NCBI RefSeq assembly: GCF_028290785.1
Contig: NZ_JAQGJD010000318.1
Span: 1-64,000, forward strand
Direction of reading: 5' to 3'
Length of the DNA stretch: 64,000 bases
Origin: Tardiphaga sp.
GTDB lineage: Bacteria; Pseudomonadota; Alphaproteobacteria; Rhizobiales; Xanthobacteraceae
Position numbers and translations under genes: made by a program. Shown here in pieces: positions 53,289-61,723 of the stretch. A model generated the notes under the pieces. It did not search any database. It worked only from the letters and a program-made list of their open reading frames with translations, and had not been told where the DNA came from. Position 1 is the stretch's first letter. Every line of letters starts with the position of its first letter.

Positions 53289-53304
53289 AAAGTGTATGTA
53301 ATTA
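53289..53304. promoter_or_regulatory. Second, imperfect copy of the GntR-type site near the divergent operon
   Basis: AAAGTGTATGTAATTA matches the reverse complement of the 53165 site at 12 of 16 positions, with one half-site perfect. It sits just before TTGACT (53308-53313), a possible -35 element of the plus-strand operon; the -10 is unclear. Confidence 0.35.
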
Positions 53305-53366
53305 TCGTTGACTTGTTGCTTGGTTCGACGAACGATGGGGCATCAGTGATCATCAGGGCGTGACCC

Positions 53367-54608
53367 ATGGCGGCAGCAAACCCCATCAGCGAAAACGCCA
53401 TCGAGGAGATCACGGCCAACCGAGGGCCGCATTACGAGCCTTTCGGCTGGCATCACTGGCCCGAGCATCCTTGGCTCGCCTATCAGTTTCGGCGCGGCCT
53501 CGGCGAAAGCCAGGAAGGCGGCGGCAGTGTCAGCGAGATCATGCTCGCAGGGTCGCGCATGATCCCTGGCGATCTGGAAAGCTGGCACAAGGAATGGATG
53601 GTGGTCGCCGACCGCAACTGGCGGCGCGGCCTGGCTGAGGAAAAGCTAGGCCATATCCGCACGGCCATGAACTGCTTTTTGCGCGCGGCGGATTATTACC
53701 GCCAGGCCGAATTCCATCTCGATCCGACTGATCCGCGCCGGCTGCCCACCTTCGAGAAGATGGAGGCCTGTTCGCACAAATTTATCGCCTACCTCAATCC
53801 GCCCGGCGAAGTGGTCGAGATTCCCTATGAGGACGGCAAGCCGATCTGCGGCTATTTCATCCGCGCTCCGTTTGCGGCCGCCAGGCTGCCGGTGCTGATC
53901 TGCATGGGCGGCCTGGATTCCATCAAGGACGAGATGTGGTTCATGCAGGCCCATGGCTGCCTGCAACGCGGCATCTCGGTGCTCATGATCGACGGCCCGG
54001 GCCAGGGCGGTACCTTGCGCCGCCACGGCCTTGCCACCCGCGTCGACTATGAAGTGCCGGTCGGAAAGTGCATCGACTGGCTGGAAAAGCGAGCCGATGT
54101 CGATGCCGCGCGCATCGCGGTGTGCGGGTCCAGCATGGGTGGCTATTACGCTGCGCGGGCCGGCTGCTACGAGCACCGCTTGGCGGCCGTGATCTCGCAC
54201 GGCGCGGTCTGGTCGGTGCACGACATGTGGGGCCAGAAGGGCGACGACTTCGGCCTGGCGATGCACATTCGCTGGGTGTTCGGCGCCAGGACCATGAATG
54301 AAGCCCATGAGATCATGAAGCCGTTCACCCTGAAGGGTCATCTCGAACATATGAAATGCCCCTACCTGGTACTGCATGGCGGCCACGACGTGCTGACCGT
54401 TACCGCGGCGCGCTCGACCTACGACCACGCCGTTGCCAACGGCGTCGATGCCACGTTGCGGGTGCTGGAGCCCGACGAGACTGGCGCCGAACATTGCCAG
54501 CACGACAATCCGACCATCGGCCAGGAAGTGCTGGCCGACTGGCTCGCCGACAAGTTCAGCATCGATCAGCGCGCGCTGCTGAAAACCTCGTTCAACCCGC
54601 TGGTGTGA
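53367..54608 (+). CDS. Alpha/beta hydrolase (FrsA/2,6-dihydroxypseudooxynicotine hydrolase-like)
   Basis: 413 residues. After a helical cap region (about 1-150), the alpha/beta core begins at VVEIPYEDGKPICGYFIRAP. LICMGGLDSIKDEM and IDGPGQGGTLRRHG line the oxyanion-hole side. The nucleophile elbow GSSMGG gives Ser256, and a late GAEHCQHDN supplies the likely His. This arrangement resembles C-C or ester/amide hydrolases such as dihydroxypseudooxynicotine hydrolase. Exact reaction unknown. First gene of a ten-gene operon divergent from the GntR gene; its stop overlaps the next ATG by one base. Confidence 0.87.
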   Translation: MAAANPISENAIEEITANRGPHYEPFGWHHWPEHPWLAYQFRRGLGESQEGGGSVSEIMLAGSRMIPGDLESWHKEWMVVADRNWRRGLAEEKLGHIRTAMNCFLRAADYYRQAEFHLDPTDPRRLPTFEKMEACSHKFIAYLNPPGEVVEIPYEDGKPICGYFIRAPFAAARLPVLICMGGLDSIKDEMWFMQAHGCLQRGISVLMIDGPGQGGTLRRHGLATRVDYEVPVGKCIDWLEKRADVDAARIAVCGSSMGGYYAARAGCYEHRLAAVISHGAVWSVHDMWGQKGDDFGLAMHIRWVFGARTMNEAHEIMKPFTLKGHLEHMKCPYLVLHGGHDVLTVTAARSTYDHAVANGVDATLRVLEPDETGAEHCQHDNPTIGQEVLADWLADKFSIDQRALLKTSFNPLV

Positions 54609-55264
54609 TGGCCATGAATCTAGGCGTCGATACCATCAAGGCTGCCGTCGTCGCGATCGACCTGCATCGCGGCCATCTCGACATGGGGGTGGCTACGATG
54701 CCGACCACGCCGGACGTAGCGGTGCGGATCATTGCCGCGAACAAGCGGCTGTTCGACTGGTGCCGCAGCGCCAACATTCCGGTGATCCATCAGGTCACCT
54801 CCTACCGCGACGAGGCGGAAATCCGCGCCAACCCGTTCTGGCGCACCCGCGCCGAAGATCCTAACGCCACCCGCAAGAACGTCATGCGTCACAATATCAT
54901 CGGCGGGCCCGGTTGCGCGGTGATGCCGGATCTGCTGGACCCCCGTGACTTTATCGTCAACACCAAGAAGCGCTACGACTGCTTCCTCGGCACCGATCTT
55001 GATTTCCTGTTGAAATCGCACGCCATCAACACACTGCTGATCACCGGCGTGAATACCAATTCCTGCGTGCTGGCGACCACCACTGCCGCCAATGTTCGCG
55101 ATTACTCGGTGATCGTGGTGGAAGACTGCGTCGACAGCATGGACGGCTCGGCGCTGCATCAAGCGGGACTCGCCTGCATCCGTACCGCCTTCGGCTTCGT
55201 GATGGACACCGATGCGGTGATGAAGCTCGACGGGCTCGGTACACAGCAAAGCAGCGCCGCGTGA
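54608..55264 (+). CDS. Isochorismatase-family cysteine hydrolase
   Basis: 218 residues from the ATG at 54608, coupled to the hydrolase by TGATG; a second Met two codons on is also possible. The catalytic triad of the family is visible: Asp18 in VVAIDLHRGH, Lys120 in NTKKRYDCF and Cys153 in GVNTNSCVLATT. Members hydrolyse N-carbamoyl or amide compounds (biuret, N-carbamoylsarcosine, ureidoacrylate, nicotinamide). With the cyclic-amide-type deacetylases downstream, an acyclic ureide or amide is a plausible substrate. Confidence 0.9.
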   Translation: MAMNLGVDTIKAAVVAIDLHRGHLDMGVATMPTTPDVAVRIIAANKRLFDWCRSANIPVIHQVTSYRDEAEIRANPFWRTRAEDPNATRKNVMRHNIIGGPGCAVMPDLLDPRDFIVNTKKRYDCFLGTDLDFLLKSHAINTLLITGVNTNSCVLATTTAANVRDYSVIVVEDCVDSMDGSALHQAGLACIRTAFGFVMDTDAVMKLDGLGTQQSSAA

Positions 55265-55298
55265 CAAGTTATAACAGCAACCCGAAGGGCATCCAGCC

Positions 55299-56195
55299 AT
55301 GACCGGACCCATGCTGCCGCGCGAGCGCAGCGCCTATTCCGCCATCGTCGATCGTCCGAAGCTCCAGCTACCGGGCGGCGCCAAAACCATCATCTGGACT
55401 ATCGTCAATCTCGAGGTCTGGGATATAGCCAAGCCGATGGCGCGGCAGGTGATCCCGGCGCCGACCGGCGCAGTGTTGCTGCCCGATGTCGCGAACTGGG
55501 GCTGGCACGAATACGGCATGCGTGTCGGCGTGTGGCGCTTCTTCGATCTGTACAAGAAGCTTGGCATCGCGCCGACGCTATCGATCAACGCCCGCGTCTG
55601 CGAAGATTATCCGCGGGTCGCTCAGCAGGCGAAAGACGCCGGCTGGGAATTCATGGGCCACGCCTATGAGCAGGGACCGATCCACAAGGAGCCCGACCAG
55701 CGGGCGATGATCAAGCATTCGATGGACGTGATCGAGAATTTCACCGGCAAGCGCCCGGTCGGCTGGCTCGGGCCGGGCCTGACGCAGACCCTGGATACGC
55801 CGGAATATCTCGCCGAAGCCGGCGTGAAGTATATCGGCGACTGGGTCTATGACGACGAACCGACCGTGATCGACACCGCCAACGGACCACTGACCACGCT
55901 GCCCTATACCGTCGAGCTCAACGACATCCCGATGATGATGGTGCAGCACCACGAGTCCGATCACTTCATGAAGCGGGCCATGGACCAGTTCGACCGGCTG
56001 TATCAGGAAAGCGAAGACCGGCCGAAAATCGTGTCGCTGGCGATCCATCCCTATATTTCCGGCCAGCCGTTCCGCATCAAGTATCTCGAGCAACTCTACG
56101 ACTACTTCAACAGGCACGAGGGCGTGGTGCACTGGAACGGCGAGCAGATCCTCGACTGGTACAACGGTCAGACGGGCAAGGGACCTACGTCGTGA
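55299..56195 (+). CDS. Polysaccharide-deacetylase-fold hydrolase (PuuE-like)
   Basis: 298 residues with AAGGG nine bases before the ATG. It shares with the PuuE group the opening YSAIVDRPKLQLPGGAKTIIWTIVNLEVWD, the WGWHEYGMRVGVWRFFDLY motif, GHAYEQGP and GKRPVGWLGPGLTQTLDTPEYLAEAG, then WVYDDEPTVI. It is a close relative of the second copy at 56901 and a more distant one of that at 49479. It probably opens a cyclic imide or ureide. Its stop overlaps the next GTG start. Confidence 0.87.
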   Translation: MTGPMLPRERSAYSAIVDRPKLQLPGGAKTIIWTIVNLEVWDIAKPMARQVIPAPTGAVLLPDVANWGWHEYGMRVGVWRFFDLYKKLGIAPTLSINARVCEDYPRVAQQAKDAGWEFMGHAYEQGPIHKEPDQRAMIKHSMDVIENFTGKRPVGWLGPGLTQTLDTPEYLAEAGVKYIGDWVYDDEPTVIDTANGPLTTLPYTVELNDIPMMMVQHHESDHFMKRAMDQFDRLYQESEDRPKIVSLAIHPYISGQPFRIKYLEQLYDYFNRHEGVVHWNGEQILDWYNGQTGKGPTS

Positions 56196-56899
56196 CCTAT
56201 ATGGGCCATCTCGTGCTGCCGGCCGTCGAGCCGACCGAACTGCCGGTGTCGGGCGGCGGCAGCTTTCCGGTACGCCGCGTCTATTGCGTCGGCCGCAACT
56301 ATCTCGACCACATCCGCGAGATGGGCGAGGCCGACGAGCGCGATCCGCCGTTCTTCTTCCAGAAGCCGCGCGATGCGGTGGTGCCGGATGGCGCCCACGT
56401 GCCGTATCCGCCGTTCACCTCGGACTTCCAGTTCGAGGTCGAGCTAGTGCTGGCGATTGGCCTGCAGGGTTCGGACATTGCCGTGGAAGATGCCTTCGAC
56501 CACATCTGGGGCTATGCGGTCGGCATCGACCTCACCCGTCGCGATCGCCAGCGCGACGCCCGTGATATGAAGCTGCCCTGGGAAGCCGGCAAGAGTTTTG
56601 ATGCCTCGGCGCCGTGCGGCACCATTTCCCCGGCGCGAGACGCCCGCCATTTTAACGGCTGCGCCATTACCCTGTCGGTCAACGGGGTGGAGAAGCAACG
56701 TGGCGACATCGGCCAGATGATCTGGAGCGTGCCCGAGATTGTCGCCGAACTGTCCAAGCAGATGGAGCTGTTTCCCGGCGACCTGATCTACACCGGCACC
56801 CCAGCCGGTGTCGGCGCGGTCGGGCCGGGCGATCTGATCTCCGCCCACATCGACGGCCTGCCGTCGCTGACCATCACCATCACCCCGCGCGAGGCGTGA
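56192..56899 (+). CDS. Fumarylacetoacetate hydrolase (FAH) family protein
   Basis: 235 residues from a GTG that overlaps the preceding stop. Family marks: VYCVGRNYLDHIREMGE, PFFFQKPRDAVV, FQFEVELVLAIGLQG (metal-ligand Glu pair), WGYAVGIDLTRRDRQ, and LFPGDLIYTGTPAGVGAVGPGD. FAH proteins are Mg-dependent hydrolases, decarboxylases or isomerases of 2-keto or acyl compounds such as acylpyruvates and oxaloacetate. In this operon it may process the carbon skeleton left after amide hydrolysis. Ends one base before the next ATG. Confidence 0.93.
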   Translation: MTYMGHLVLPAVEPTELPVSGGGSFPVRRVYCVGRNYLDHIREMGEADERDPPFFFQKPRDAVVPDGAHVPYPPFTSDFQFEVELVLAIGLQGSDIAVEDAFDHIWGYAVGIDLTRRDRQRDARDMKLPWEAGKSFDASAPCGTISPARDARHFNGCAITLSVNGVEKQRGDIGQMIWSVPEIVAELSKQMELFPGDLIYTGTPAGVGAVGPGDLISAHIDGLPSLTITITPREA

Positions 56900-56900
56900 G

Positions 56901-57791
56901 ATGAAGCCTACCGACCGCATCGCCTATTCGCCGATCTCCACCCGTCCGCCGCTCAAGCTGCCGGACGGCAAGCGGATGGCGGTCTGGGTGATCGTCAATG
57001 TCGAGGAGTGGGACATCAACCAGACGATGCCGCGCACCGTGCTGACGCCGCCCGCCGGCGGCTCGCCGATGCCCGACATCCCGAACTGGGCGTGGCACGA
57101 ATACGGCAACCGCGTGGGCTTCTGGCGCATGCTGAAAGTGTTCGACGACTTCAAAATCCCGGCGGCGCTGGCGATCAACGGTTCGGCACTGGCTGCCTAT
57201 CCCCCCATCGTCGAGGCGGCAAAGACGCGCAACTGGGAATTCATGGGGCACGGCTTCACCCAGCGCAACATGCAGAAGGTAGAGAACGAGCGCGAGGACA
57301 TCCGCAAGACCGCCGATGTGATCGAGGCCGCCACCGGCAAGCGGCCGCGCGGCTGGCTCGGGCCAGGCCTCACCGAGAGCTGGGACACCCCGGACCTCTT
57401 GAAGCTGGAAGGCTACGACTACGTCGCCGACTGGGTGCTCGACGACCAGCCGGTGTGGCTGAAGACCACCAGCACGCCGATCGTCAACGTGCCCTATACT
57501 CAGGAATGCAACGATGTGGCGATGATGCTGATCCAGCATCACAAGGCGTCCGAGTATTACGACCGGGCCATCGACCAGTTCGATCAGATTTATGAGGATT
57601 CCGCCGACTCCGCCCGGATCATGGCCCTGGTCGTGCATCCCTACATCATGGGCGCGCCGCATCGCCTGAAACACTTTCGCCGCATCTTCGAGACCATCGC
57701 GCAGAAATCCGACGTGGCCTTCATGACCGGCGAGCAGATTCTCGACTGGTATCTCGCGGTCGGCCCCAAAGAACCTTCCGGGACGCCATAG
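56901..57791 (+). CDS. Polysaccharide-deacetylase-fold hydrolase (PuuE-like, second copy in operon)
   Basis: 296 residues, paralogous to the protein at 55299: same order of motifs, YSPISTRPPLKLPDGKRMAVWVIVNVEEWD, WAWHEYGNRVGFWRMLKVF, GHGFTQRN, GKRPRGWLGPGLTESWDTPDLL and WVLDDQPVWL. The differences at GHGF versus GHAY and in the loop before the core suggest a changed substrate. Starting one base after the FAH stop, it is tightly packed in the operon. Confidence 0.87.
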   Translation: MKPTDRIAYSPISTRPPLKLPDGKRMAVWVIVNVEEWDINQTMPRTVLTPPAGGSPMPDIPNWAWHEYGNRVGFWRMLKVFDDFKIPAALAINGSALAAYPPIVEAAKTRNWEFMGHGFTQRNMQKVENEREDIRKTADVIEAATGKRPRGWLGPGLTESWDTPDLLKLEGYDYVADWVLDDQPVWLKTTSTPIVNVPYTQECNDVAMMLIQHHKASEYYDRAIDQFDQIYEDSADSARIMALVVHPYIMGAPHRLKHFRRIFETIAQKSDVAFMTGEQILDWYLAVGPKEPSGTP

Positions 57792-57803
57792 GCAACTGCA
57801 CCC

Positions 57804-58655
57804 ATGAGCCTGTTCCAGCTACTCAACGGACTGACCTTCGCGGCGCTGCTGTTCGTGGTGGCGAGCGGCTTCACGCTGATCTTCGGGCTGTTGCGTATCG
57901 TCAACCTCGCCCACGGCGCGCTTTACCTGTTCGGCGGTTATATTGGCTTTACGGTGGCAACCAAGACCGGCAGTTTCGTGCTCGGCGGCATCGGCGCTAT
58001 GGCGGCCATCGCGGCCATCGGCTTCGTGCTCGATCAGGGCCTGCTGCGCTTTGTGCGCGGCAACGAGCTGCGCCAGGTGTTGCTGACGCTCGGCGTCGCC
58101 TTCTTCCTGAACGACCTCGCGCTGGTGATCTGGGGCGGCGACAGCTTCACCGTGCCGATCCCGCAGCTATTGCGCGGTGGCACCAAGGTGTTCGGCACGT
58201 TCTATCCAGTCTACCGGCTGTTCGTGCTGGGCATGGGCATCTTTGTGTTCGCGGCGCTGTGGCTGCTGCTCAACCGCACCCGGCTCGGCGCACTGATCCG
58301 TGCCGGCGTGGATGATGCCGAAATGGTGGAAGCCTCCGGCGTCAATATCCAGCGTGTGTTTCTGTTCACCTTCCTGTTTGGCTCGGCGTTGGCCGGCCTG
58401 GGCGGTCTGATGGGCGGCGCGTTCCTGTCGCTGTATCCCTCCGCCGATGCCGAGATCCTTACCTTCAGCCTCGCGGTGGTGATCATTGGAGGCCGGGGCA
58501 GCCTGGTCGGCGTTGCCGTCGGCAGTCTGCTGGTTGGCCTGCTCAATACACTCGGCCAGGTGATGTTTCCCGAGCTCGCTTACTTTGTCATTTTCGGTCC
58601 GATGGCGGTGCTGCTCGCGTTCCGTCCGCTCGGCCTGTTCGGACGCGCCACATGA
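57804..58655 (+). CDS. livH: Branched-chain amino-acid-type ABC transporter permease (LivH-like)
   Basis: 283 residues, about eight membrane helices. The N-terminal FQLLNGLTFAALLFVVASGFTLIFGLLRIVNLAHGALYL is the typical LivH signature. The ATPase-coupling loop is MVEASGVNIQRVFLFTF. The late VVIIGGRGSLVGVAVGSLLVG segment is also conserved. It pairs with LivM (4-base overlap). HAAT-type transporters import amino acids but also urea, amides and other small solutes, which fits the hydrolytic genes around it. Confidence 0.94.
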   Translation: MSLFQLLNGLTFAALLFVVASGFTLIFGLLRIVNLAHGALYLFGGYIGFTVATKTGSFVLGGIGAMAAIAAIGFVLDQGLLRFVRGNELRQVLLTLGVAFFLNDLALVIWGGDSFTVPIPQLLRGGTKVFGTFYPVYRLFVLGMGIFVFAALWLLLNRTRLGALIRAGVDDAEMVEASGVNIQRVFLFTFLFGSALAGLGGLMGGAFLSLYPSADAEILTFSLAVVIIGGRGSLVGVAVGSLLVGLLNTLGQVMFPELAYFVIFGPMAVLLAFRPLGLFGRAT

Positions 58656-59620
58656 CTATGGACCCGCACGCGCCAAGACCCTCGCTTCTTGCCGGCCTCA
58701 CCGGCCGTGCCGCAGCGATTGCCGCGGTGGTCGTGATCGCTGCCTCCGGCCTGCCGTTGGTGCTGTCGAACTATCAGGTCGGCTTGGCCACCGAGGTGCT
58801 GATCTTCGGCATCCTGGCGATGTCGATCGATATCCTTGCCGGCTTTGCCGGCCGTACCTCGCTCGGCCACGGCGCCATCTTCGGCGTTGCCACTTATGTG
58901 GTGGTGTACTGCACGGCGCAGGCCGGGCTGCCGCCGGTGGCATCTTTCGCGCTCGGCGTACTCGCCGCCACGGCGGTGGCGGCGGTGTTTGCGCTGCTCG
59001 CGGTGCGCACCTCCGGGGTGTATTTCCTGCTGTTGACGCTGGCGCTAGGCATGATCGTGTGGGGCGTTTGTTTGCGCTGGACCCAGGTCACCGGTGGCGA
59101 GAACGGCATGCGCGGCGATGTCCGTCCCGTCCTGCTGCTCGGCCACCACGCCTTTTACTGGGCGGTGCTGGCCGGCGCCGCCATCGTGTCGTTCGCCATG
59201 TGGCGCTTCGTACGCTCGCCGTTCGGCCTGACCCTGCGCGGCATCCGCGACAGCGAGAGCCGGATGCGCAGCCTCGGCTACAATGTGCCGCTACATTTGT
59301 TCATCGGCTTCACCGTGTCCGGCTTCTTCGCCGGCGTCGCCGGCGCGCTGTATGCGATGTTCAACAACTTCGTCAGCCCGTCCACGGTGGCGCTGGCGCA
59401 GTCCGTAGAGGGCGTTCTGATGATGATCGCGGGTGGCGTCGGCACGCTGTTTGGCGCCTTCGTCGGCGCCGCGGCCATCATAGCGCTCGAGAACGTGGTC
59501 AGCGCCTATACCGAGCGCTGGCAGATGGTGCTCGGCGTTACCTTCGTTCTGATCATGATCTTCGCCCCCGAGGGCATCACAGGCAAGCTGCGCAACATGC
59601 TGTCGCGCAAGGTGCGTTAG
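58652..59620 (+). CDS. livM: Branched-chain amino-acid-type ABC transporter permease (LivM-like)
   Basis: 322 residues with many membrane segments: ALAMSIDILAGFAG-like stretch (here FGILAMSIDILAGFAGRTSL), VRTSGVYFLLLTLALGMIVWG and the coupling helix GLTLRGIRDSESRMRSLGYNVPLH. The C-terminal FAPEGITGKLRNML is a common LivM ending. Translationally coupled to livH (ATGA). Ends 28 bases before the receptor gene start. Confidence 0.94.
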   Translation: MTMDPHAPRPSLLAGLTGRAAAIAAVVVIAASGLPLVLSNYQVGLATEVLIFGILAMSIDILAGFAGRTSLGHGAIFGVATYVVVYCTAQAGLPPVASFALGVLAATAVAAVFALLAVRTSGVYFLLLTLALGMIVWGVCLRWTQVTGGENGMRGDVRPVLLLGHHAFYWAVLAGAAIVSFAMWRFVRSPFGLTLRGIRDSESRMRSLGYNVPLHLFIGFTVSGFFAGVAGALYAMFNNFVSPSTVALAQSVEGVLMMIAGGVGTLFGAFVGAAAIIALENVVSAYTERWQMVLGVTFVLIMIFAPEGITGKLRNMLSRKVR

Positions 59621-59648
59621 TCGAATGCTTTACCGAAAGGACATCGAT

Positions 59649-60908
59649 ATGGACCGCAGGCAATTTCTGAAGACCACGACCGCTGCCGTCGCCGCCGCCG
59701 GCCTCGGCGCCGCCCCCTGGCGTTCCGCCATGGCGCAGGCCGGCCCGATCAAGATCGGCTTGCTGGCGCCGCTGACCGGCGTCGTCGCCTCCGGCGGCAA
59801 GGAAATGGTCGAAGGCGTGCAGTTCTATCTCGACCAGGTCAAGAACGAGATGGGAGGCCGCAAGGTCGAGCTGACCATCGAGGACGATGCCTCGAACCCC
59901 GACACGGCGCTCCAGAAGGCGCGCCGGCTGGTCGAGCAGGGCAACTGCCACATGCTGATCGGCGATCTGCTGGCCAATACCGGCCTCGCGGTGGCCAACT
60001 ACGTCAAAGGGACCGGCACGCCGTATTTCATTCCGATCATCGCCGCCGACGATCTGACCCAGCGCGCCCGCATCAAGAACGTGATCCGCGTCGCCGGCTA
60101 CACCGCCAGCGCCTTCACCCATCCGTTCGGCGACTGGGCTCTCAAGCAGGGCTACAAGCGCATTGCGACGATCAGCCAAGACTACACGTTCGGCCACGAG
60201 CAGTGCGGCGGTCTCGCCCAGGTGTTCACCGAAGGCGGCGGCGAGATTGTCCAGCAGTTCTGGCATCCGCTCAACACGGCGGACTTCAGCCCTTATCTCG
60301 GCCAGCTCGCCGAACTCAAGGTCGACGCCATCTTTGCCATGGAGACCGGCGCCGACTCCACCCGCTTCATCCAGCAATATGCCTCGTTTGGCCTGAAGGC
60401 CAAGACCCCGCTGCTAATGGCCATGAACGGCACTGACCAGTCGGTCATCCGGACGATCGGCGAGGAAGCCGAGGGCATCATCTCGGCAGCGCATTTCGCC
60501 GAAGGCTCCGACAAAGCGGTAACCGCCAAGTTCACCAAGGACTACGAGGCCAAATACGGCAAGATCCCGTCGCTATACGGCTTCTCGATGTATTCCGGCA
60601 TGATGTGGATCGACGCCGCGCTGAAGAAGATGGGCGGCAAGGTCGAGGACCGCGATTTGTTCATCGACACCGTGCTGAAGACTGAGCTCGACGGTTCGCC
60701 GCTCGGCAAGGCGGTGAAATTCGACGCCTACGGTAACCCGGTCTACGACGTCACCATCCGCAAGGTCGTCAAACGCGCCGACGGCAAGTACTGGAATGTG
60801 CCGACCCAGACCTATCCGGAAGTGGGCCAGTTTTGGAAGTACGATCCGGAAACCTACCTGAAGCAGCCAGCCTATTCGCGGACCTTCCAGGGCATCAAGA
60901 AGGCCTGA
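59649..60908 (+). CDS. ABC transporter substrate-binding protein (LivK-like) with Tat signal
   Basis: 419 residues from the ATG at 59649, chosen because GAAAGGACAT precedes it and it begins MDRRQFLK, a twin-arginine export motif, followed by the hydrophobic TTTAAVAAAGLGAAPW and AMAQ cleavage site. The periplasmic binding fold type I shows in IKIGLLAPLTGVVASGGKEMVEGVQFYLDQVKNEMGG. It binds the solute for the LivHMGF importer. Located between permease and ATPase genes and followed by a strong stem-loop. Ligand likely an amide, amino acid or ureide. Confidence 0.93.
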   Translation: MDRRQFLKTTTAAVAAAGLGAAPWRSAMAQAGPIKIGLLAPLTGVVASGGKEMVEGVQFYLDQVKNEMGGRKVELTIEDDASNPDTALQKARRLVEQGNCHMLIGDLLANTGLAVANYVKGTGTPYFIPIIAADDLTQRARIKNVIRVAGYTASAFTHPFGDWALKQGYKRIATISQDYTFGHEQCGGLAQVFTEGGGEIVQQFWHPLNTADFSPYLGQLAELKVDAIFAMETGADSTRFIQQYASFGLKAKTPLLMAMNGTDQSVIRTIGEEAEGIISAAHFAEGSDKAVTAKFTKDYEAKYGKIPSLYGFSMYSGMMWIDAALKKMGGKVEDRDLFIDTVLKTELDGSPLGKAVKFDAYGNPVYDVTIRKVVKRADGKYWNVPTQTYPEVGQFWKYDPETYLKQPAYSRTFQGIKKA

Positions 60909-60924
60909 TGCTTCGCTGACAACG

Positions 60925-60949
60925 AGACGCGGCCTCATCGGCCGCGTCT
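60925..60949 (+). terminator. Strong GC stem-loop between receptor and ATPase genes
   Basis: AGACGCGGCC (60925-60934) and GGCCGCGTCT (60940-60949) form a 10-bp perfect stem with loop TCATC. It starts 16 bases after the receptor stop and ends 18 bases before the livG start. No T tract follows. It may attenuate transcription or protect the upstream mRNA, giving more receptor than ATPase. Confidence 0.55.
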
Positions 60950-60967
60950 TACCAACGGGAATACCTT

Positions 60968-61723
60968 GTGTCCGAAACGATCCTGACGCTGACAGATGTG
61001 GTGGTGGCCTTCGACGCCTTGCGTGCGGTCGATGGCGTTAGCCTGACCGTTCCGCGCGGCCAGCGCCGGGCCATCATCGGGCCGAACGGCGCCGGCAAAA
61101 CCACTTTGTTCAATGCCATCGCAGGCGCGGTGCCGCCGACGTCGGGCAAGATCGTGTTCAACGGACATGACGTCACGAATCTACCGCCGCACCGCCGCGC
61201 CCAGCTTGGTATTTCGCGGACCTTTCAGATTACAAATCTGTTTCCGACCCTGACCGTGCAGGACAATATGATCCTCGCGCTGCGCGGCCTGAGCCAGCGA
61301 AAATTCTCTCTGTTCGGCAAGCCCGATACCGATACGACGGAAGCGCCGCGCATCGCGGCGGCGCTGACCGCCGCGCGGATCGGCGAGCGGGCCGGTGTCA
61401 TCGTCAAGGAAATGAGCTATGGCGAACAGCGCCAGCTCGAGATCGCGATCTCGCTGGTCACCACGCCGACCATGCTGCTGCTCGACGAACCCGCCGCCGG
61501 CCTGTCGCCATCGGAGCGTTCCATGGTCGCGGAGATCATCCGCTCGCTCGACCGCGATATCACCGTAGTGCTGATCGAGCACGACATGGACCTCGCCCTA
61601 GGGCTGGTCGATTACGTCACCTGTATGTTCGAGGGCCGCGTCCTTGTGGAGGAGCCGCCGGAGGGCATCCGGCGCAACAAGCAGGTCCAGGAAGTCTATC
61701 TCGGGAAGCCGCGTCATGCTTGA
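60968..61723 (+). CDS. livG: Branched-chain amino-acid-type ABC transporter ATP-binding protein (LivG-like)
   Basis: 251 residues from a GTG with GGGA upstream. Walker A GPNGAGKTT, the LivG-type RTFQITNLFPTLTVQDN Q-loop region, signature SYGEQRQLEIA, Walker B MLLLDEPAAGLSP and switch VLIEHDM are intact. Overlaps livF by 8 bases. Drives solute import with LivH/LivM. Confidence 0.95.
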   Translation: MSETILTLTDVVVAFDALRAVDGVSLTVPRGQRRAIIGPNGAGKTTLFNAIAGAVPPTSGKIVFNGHDVTNLPPHRRAQLGISRTFQITNLFPTLTVQDNMILALRGLSQRKFSLFGKPDTDTTEAPRIAAALTAARIGERAGVIVKEMSYGEQRQLEIAISLVTTPTMLLLDEPAAGLSPSERSMVAEIIRSLDRDITVVLIEHDMDLALGLVDYVTCMFEGRVLVEEPPEGIRRNKQVQEVYLGKPRHA

